NCBI GenBank assembly: GCA_964351025.1
Contig: CAYGLV010000007.1
Coordinates: forward strand, 3,248-67,247
From: CAYGLV01 sp964351025
Lineage (GTDB): Bacteria; Actinomycetota; Thermoleophilia; Gaiellales; Gaiellaceae
Direction of reading: 5' to 3'
Length of the DNA: 64,000 bases
The notes beneath the pieces are model-generated. The model was not told the DNA's origin, searched no databases, and saw only the letters and a program-made list of their open reading frames with translations. Below, piece by piece: positions 59,834-64,000 of the stretch (positions are counted from its first letter, which is position 1; every line of letters begins with the position of its first letter). Made by a program: the position numbers and the translations under genes.

Positions 59834-62416
59834 CTACTCCTCCGACTCGTCGCCCTCAGCGAGCGGCTCGAGCTCGTCCGCGCCAGGCTCGATGTCGCCG
59901 GCGCCCGGTTCGAGCGGGCTGCCGGGAACCTCCCCCTCGAGGAAGTCCTCGTCCTTGCGCTCCGACTCGACGACGGGGGCGAGGCTCGAGACGATCTCGT
60001 CCCCGCGCAGGCGCATCACGATCACACCCTGGGTCGCGCGCCCCGAGCGCTTGATGTCGTCGGCCGACATCTTGATCATCGTGCCGCCAGTCGAGATCAG
60101 CATCACCTGATACCCGTCGCGGACGACGCGCGAGCCGGCCAGCTTCCCCTTCGCCTCCGTGAGCTGGACCGTCTTGACACCCAGCCCGCCGCGCCCCTTG
60201 GCCGGATACTCGGAGATGCGGGTGCGCTTGCCGTAGCCGTTCTCGGTCACGACGAGCAGGTAGGCGTCGTCCTCGGCGATCTCCACGACGATCACCTCGT
60301 CGCCGGTGCGGAGGCGCATGCCCTGGACTCCGGACGCGGGCCGCCCCATCGAGCGCACATCCTTCTCGTGGAAGCGGATGGCCTGGCCGGCGCGCGACAC
60401 CATCAGCACGTCGTCGTTGCCGTCGGAAAGACGGACGCCGACGAGCTCGTCCCCCTCGCGCAGCCTGATCGCGATGATCCCGTCCGCCTTCAGCGGCGTG
60501 TTGTACTCGAGGAACTCGGTCTTCTTGACAACACCCTTCCGGGTCGCGAAGAGCAGGTACTTCGTCTCCTTGAAGTCGCGCGTCGCGATCACGGCGCAGA
60601 CGTTCTCGTCCTGGCGGAAGGGCAGCAGGTTGACGATCGCGCGCCCCTTCGACTGGCGCGAGCCGAGCGGCAGCTCGTGCACCTTCAGCCGGTAGACCTT
60701 GCCGACGGAGGTGAAGAAGAGGATGAAGTCGTGCGTCGAGGCGACGAACAGGTGCTCGATGTAGTCCTCGTCCTTCAGGTCCATGCCCATGACGCCGATG
60801 CCGCCACGGCGCTGCTCGCGGTAGGCCGTGACCGGAAGGCGCTTGATGTACCCCGAGCGGGTGATCGCGATCACCATGTCCTCCTCCGCGATCATGTCCT
60901 CGAGCTCGAGCGAGTCTTCGCCCAGCGCGATCTCGGTGCGCCGGTCGTCGTGCTTGGCGTAGATCTCCTTCACCTCGAGCAGCTCCTCGCGGATGACGCC
61001 GTCGACCCGCGCCGGATCGCCGAGGATCGCGCGGAGCTCGGCGATCCGCTCGCGCAGGTCGGCGTACTCGCTCTCGACCTCCTTGCGCGCGAGGCCCGTG
61101 AGGCGCGCGAGGCGAAGGTCGAGGATCGCCTGCGCCTGGACCTCCGAGAACCCGAACGTCGCCATCAGGCCGACGCGCGCCTCGTCTGTGTCGGCGGACT
61201 TGCGGATCAGGTCGATCACCGCGTCGAGGTTGTCGAGCGCGACCAGGTAGCCCTCGAGCACGTGCGCCCGGTCCTCGCACTTCCCGAGCTCGTACTTCGA
61301 GCGCCGGATGACGACCTGCCGCTGGAAGTCGAGGTAGTGGCGGATCAGCTCGAGCAGCGACAGCGTCTGCGGCACGCCGTCCACGAGCGCGACGGCGTTG
61401 TACCCGAACGTGGTCTGGAGCGCGGTGTGCTTGAACAGCTTGTTCAGCACGACCATCGGCACGGCCTCGCGCTTCAGCTCGATCTGGACGCGCATGCCGG
61501 TCTTGTCGGAGTGGTCGGCGAGGTCCGAGATCTCGGGCAGCACCTTCTCGTGGACGAGATCGGCGATCTTCTTGATCACGCCGGAGTCGCCGCCCTTCTT
61601 CACGCCGTAGGGAAGCTCGGTGACGATGATCGCGTTGCGCCCGCCGCGCAGCTCCTCGATGTGGGCCCGCGCCCGGACGACGATGCGGCCGCGGCCCGAG
61701 CGGTAGGCGTCCCGGATGCCCGAGCGGCCGACGACGATCGCGCCGGTGGGGAAGTCCGGGCCCTTGACGTGCTTGGTGAGCCCCTCCACGCTGACCGCCG
61801 GGTCGTCGATCAGCGCGACGACCGCGTCCACCACCTCGCTCAGGTTGTGCGGCGGGATGTTCGTCGCCATCCCCACCGCAATCCCGGCGGAGCCGTTGAC
61901 GAGCAGGTTGGGGAAGCGGGCCGGAAGCACCGTGGGCTCGCGGCGTGACTCGTCGTAGTTCGCGACGAAGTCCACCGTGTCCATGTCGATGTCCCGCAGC
62001 ATCTCGGTGGCGAGCTTCGTCAGCCGGCACTCGGTGTAGCGCATCGCGGCTGCGGGATCGTCGTCGAGCGAGCCGAAGTTGCCCTGGCCATCCACGAGCG
62101 GGTAGCGCATCGAGAACGGCTGCGCGAGCCGGACGAGCGTGTCGTAGATCGCCTGGTCGCCGTGCGGGTGGTACGAGCCCATCACTTCGCCGACCACACG
62201 GGCCGACTTCTTGTAGGGCCGGTTGGGCTGCATCCCCGACTCGTGCATGCCGAAGAGGACGCGCCTGTGCACCGGCTTGAGGCCGTCGCGAACGTCGGGC
62301 AGTGCGCGGCCCACGATCACGCTCATCGCGTAGTCGAGGTAGCTCGAGCGCATCTCCTGCTCGAGCTCGCGCGGCTCGACGCGGCCGCGCCCGAGAGGCT
62401 CGCCGACGGTGCTCAC
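59834..62416 (-). CDS. gyrA: DNA gyrase subunit A
   Basis: GyrA breaks and rejoins DNA during supercoiling. The 860-residue protein has the winged-helix domain with catalytic Tyr127 ([10 protein letters not shown]), the GyrA-box of the C-terminal pinwheel (QRRGGIG), and the LPVTAYREQ start of the C-terminal domain. In the quinolone-resistance region the sequence reads [18 protein letters not shown], so Gln stands where E. coli has Ser83. The acidic C-terminal tail ([14 protein letters not shown]) is natural. It starts 10 bp after the gyrB stop. Confidence 0.98.
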   Translation of the reverse strand: MSTVGEPLGRGRVEPRELEQEMRSSYLDYAMSVIVGRALPDVRDGLKPVHRRVLFGMHESGMQPNRPYKKSARVVGEVMGSYHPHGDQAIYDTLVRLAQPFSMRYPLVDGQGNFGSLDDDPAAAMRYTECRLTKLATEMLRDIDMDTVDFVANYDESRREPTVLPARFPNLLVNGSAGIAVGMATNIPPHNLSEVVDAVVALIDDPAVSVEGLTKHVKGPDFPTGAIVVGRSGIRDAYRSGRGRIVVRARAHIEELRGGRNAIIVTELPYGVKKGGDSGVIKKIADLVHEKVLPEISDLADHSDKTGMRVQIELKREAVPMVVLNKLFKHTALQTTFGYNAVALVDGVPQTLSLLELIRHYLDFQRQVVIRRSKYELGKCEDRAHVLEGYLVALDNLDAVIDLIRKSADTDEARVGLMATFGFSEVQAQAILDLRLARLTGLARKEVESEYADLRERIAELRAILGDPARVDGVIREELLEVKEIYAKHDDRRTEIALGEDSLELEDMIAEEDMVIAITRSGYIKRLPVTAYREQRRGGIGVMGMDLKDEDYIEHLFVASTHDFILFFTSVGKVYRLKVHELPLGSRQSKGRAIVNLLPFRQDENVCAVIATRDFKETKYLLFATRKGVVKKTEFLEYNTPLKADGIIAIRLREGDELVGVRLSDGNDDVLMVSRAGQAIRFHEKDVRSMGRPASGVQGMRLRTGDEVIVVEIAEDDAYLLVVTENGYGKRTRISEYPAKGRGGLGVKTVQLTEAKGKLAGSRVVRDGYQVMLISTGGTMIKMSADDIKRSGRATQGVIVMRLRGDEIVSSLAPVVESERKDEDFLEGEVPGSPLEPGAGDIEPGADELEPLAEGDESEE

Positions 62417-62426
62417 ATCGTCCTCA

Positions 62427-64000
<1,574 letters not shown>

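Noticed and set aside
59834..62416. Gln at the Ser83-equivalent of GyrA as a quinolone-resistance mutation
   Set aside because: This position varies naturally between bacterial groups; without relatives for comparison there is no sign of selection.

Overview
The window is GC-rich, gene-dense bacterial chromosome with many GTG/TTG starts and 4-bp stop/start overlaps. The gene content (SufBCD operon, caa3-type oxidase, an ANTAR protein, accDA, a full rml set, PE-LIG-POL LigD, gyrBA) suggests a deep-branching actinobacterium. My best guess is class Thermoleophilia (Gaiellales/Solirubrobacterales-like); this is inferred from gene content and protein style, not from a marker-gene search. A run of exactly 100 N at 33746-33845 shows that this is a scaffolded draft assembly.

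Left part (1-13.3 kb): a partial queF; a nucleoside 2-deoxyribosyltransferase-like gene; the sufC-sufB-VOC-sufD operon; tatA-tatC followed by an amidohydrolase, a TPR membrane protein, a STAS protein and a cytochrome c lipoprotein; a small RAYT mobile element bounded by inverted repeats; a membrane-anchored UspA protein; and ctaC-ctaD-ctaE, encoding a type A2 heme-copper oxidase whose subunit II carries a fused cytochrome c.

Envelope sugar region (13.3-24.3 kb): tRNA-Lys, then four coupled genes matching the WbpI/WbpA/WbpB/WbpD steps of UDP-diacetamido-uronic acid synthesis, but without the WbpE aminotransferase. Opposite them lie rfbA-rfbC-rfbD-rfbB (dTDP-rhamnose), a SpoIID-like protein and a secreted subtilase.

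Middle (24.3-43.3 kb): M23 peptidase, ZIP transporter, two half-size TauE proteins, an MFS exporter with a 29-bp palindromic operator candidate, a YbjQ relic, a PLP decarboxylase, PolX, a dolichyl-phosphate-mannose-synthase-like glycosyltransferase, thioredoxin, thiL-thiD, an MrfA-like helicase, a lower-GC patch with an unusual tRNA-Leu, and a YCII-YCII-ECF42 module next to ligD. In this part three conserved genes lack internal or terminal pieces: a DppB-type permease at the gap, the ECF42 sigma factor (region 2 lost), and the shared 3' end of the sigma gene and ligD. This points to local decay or to assembly collapse.

Right part (43.4-64 kb): accD-accA; an arginase-fold protein with a zinc ribbon and a cysteine-substituted metal motif; a HAD hydrolase; an ECF sigma factor followed by fabZ-fabH-fabD-fabG-fabF (no acpP, and fabG without a normal start codon); a PGRP-type amidase; LapA; an ANTAR protein with a degenerate receiver; a long structured leader before a DUF3494 ice-binding-like protein with an alanine-rich tail; an L,D-transpeptidase; NfeD-SPFH; a MerR-type regulator; and gyrA and partial gyrB. 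This GyrB carries the large Toprim insertion usually associated with Gram-negative GyrB.

The strongest leads are the ECF42 module with its intact-looking cognate promoter but damaged sigma gene, the ice-binding/alanine-rich fusion behind its leader, the arginase-fold protein with a Cys-Cys-Cys metal motif, and the incomplete diacetamido-sugar cassette.
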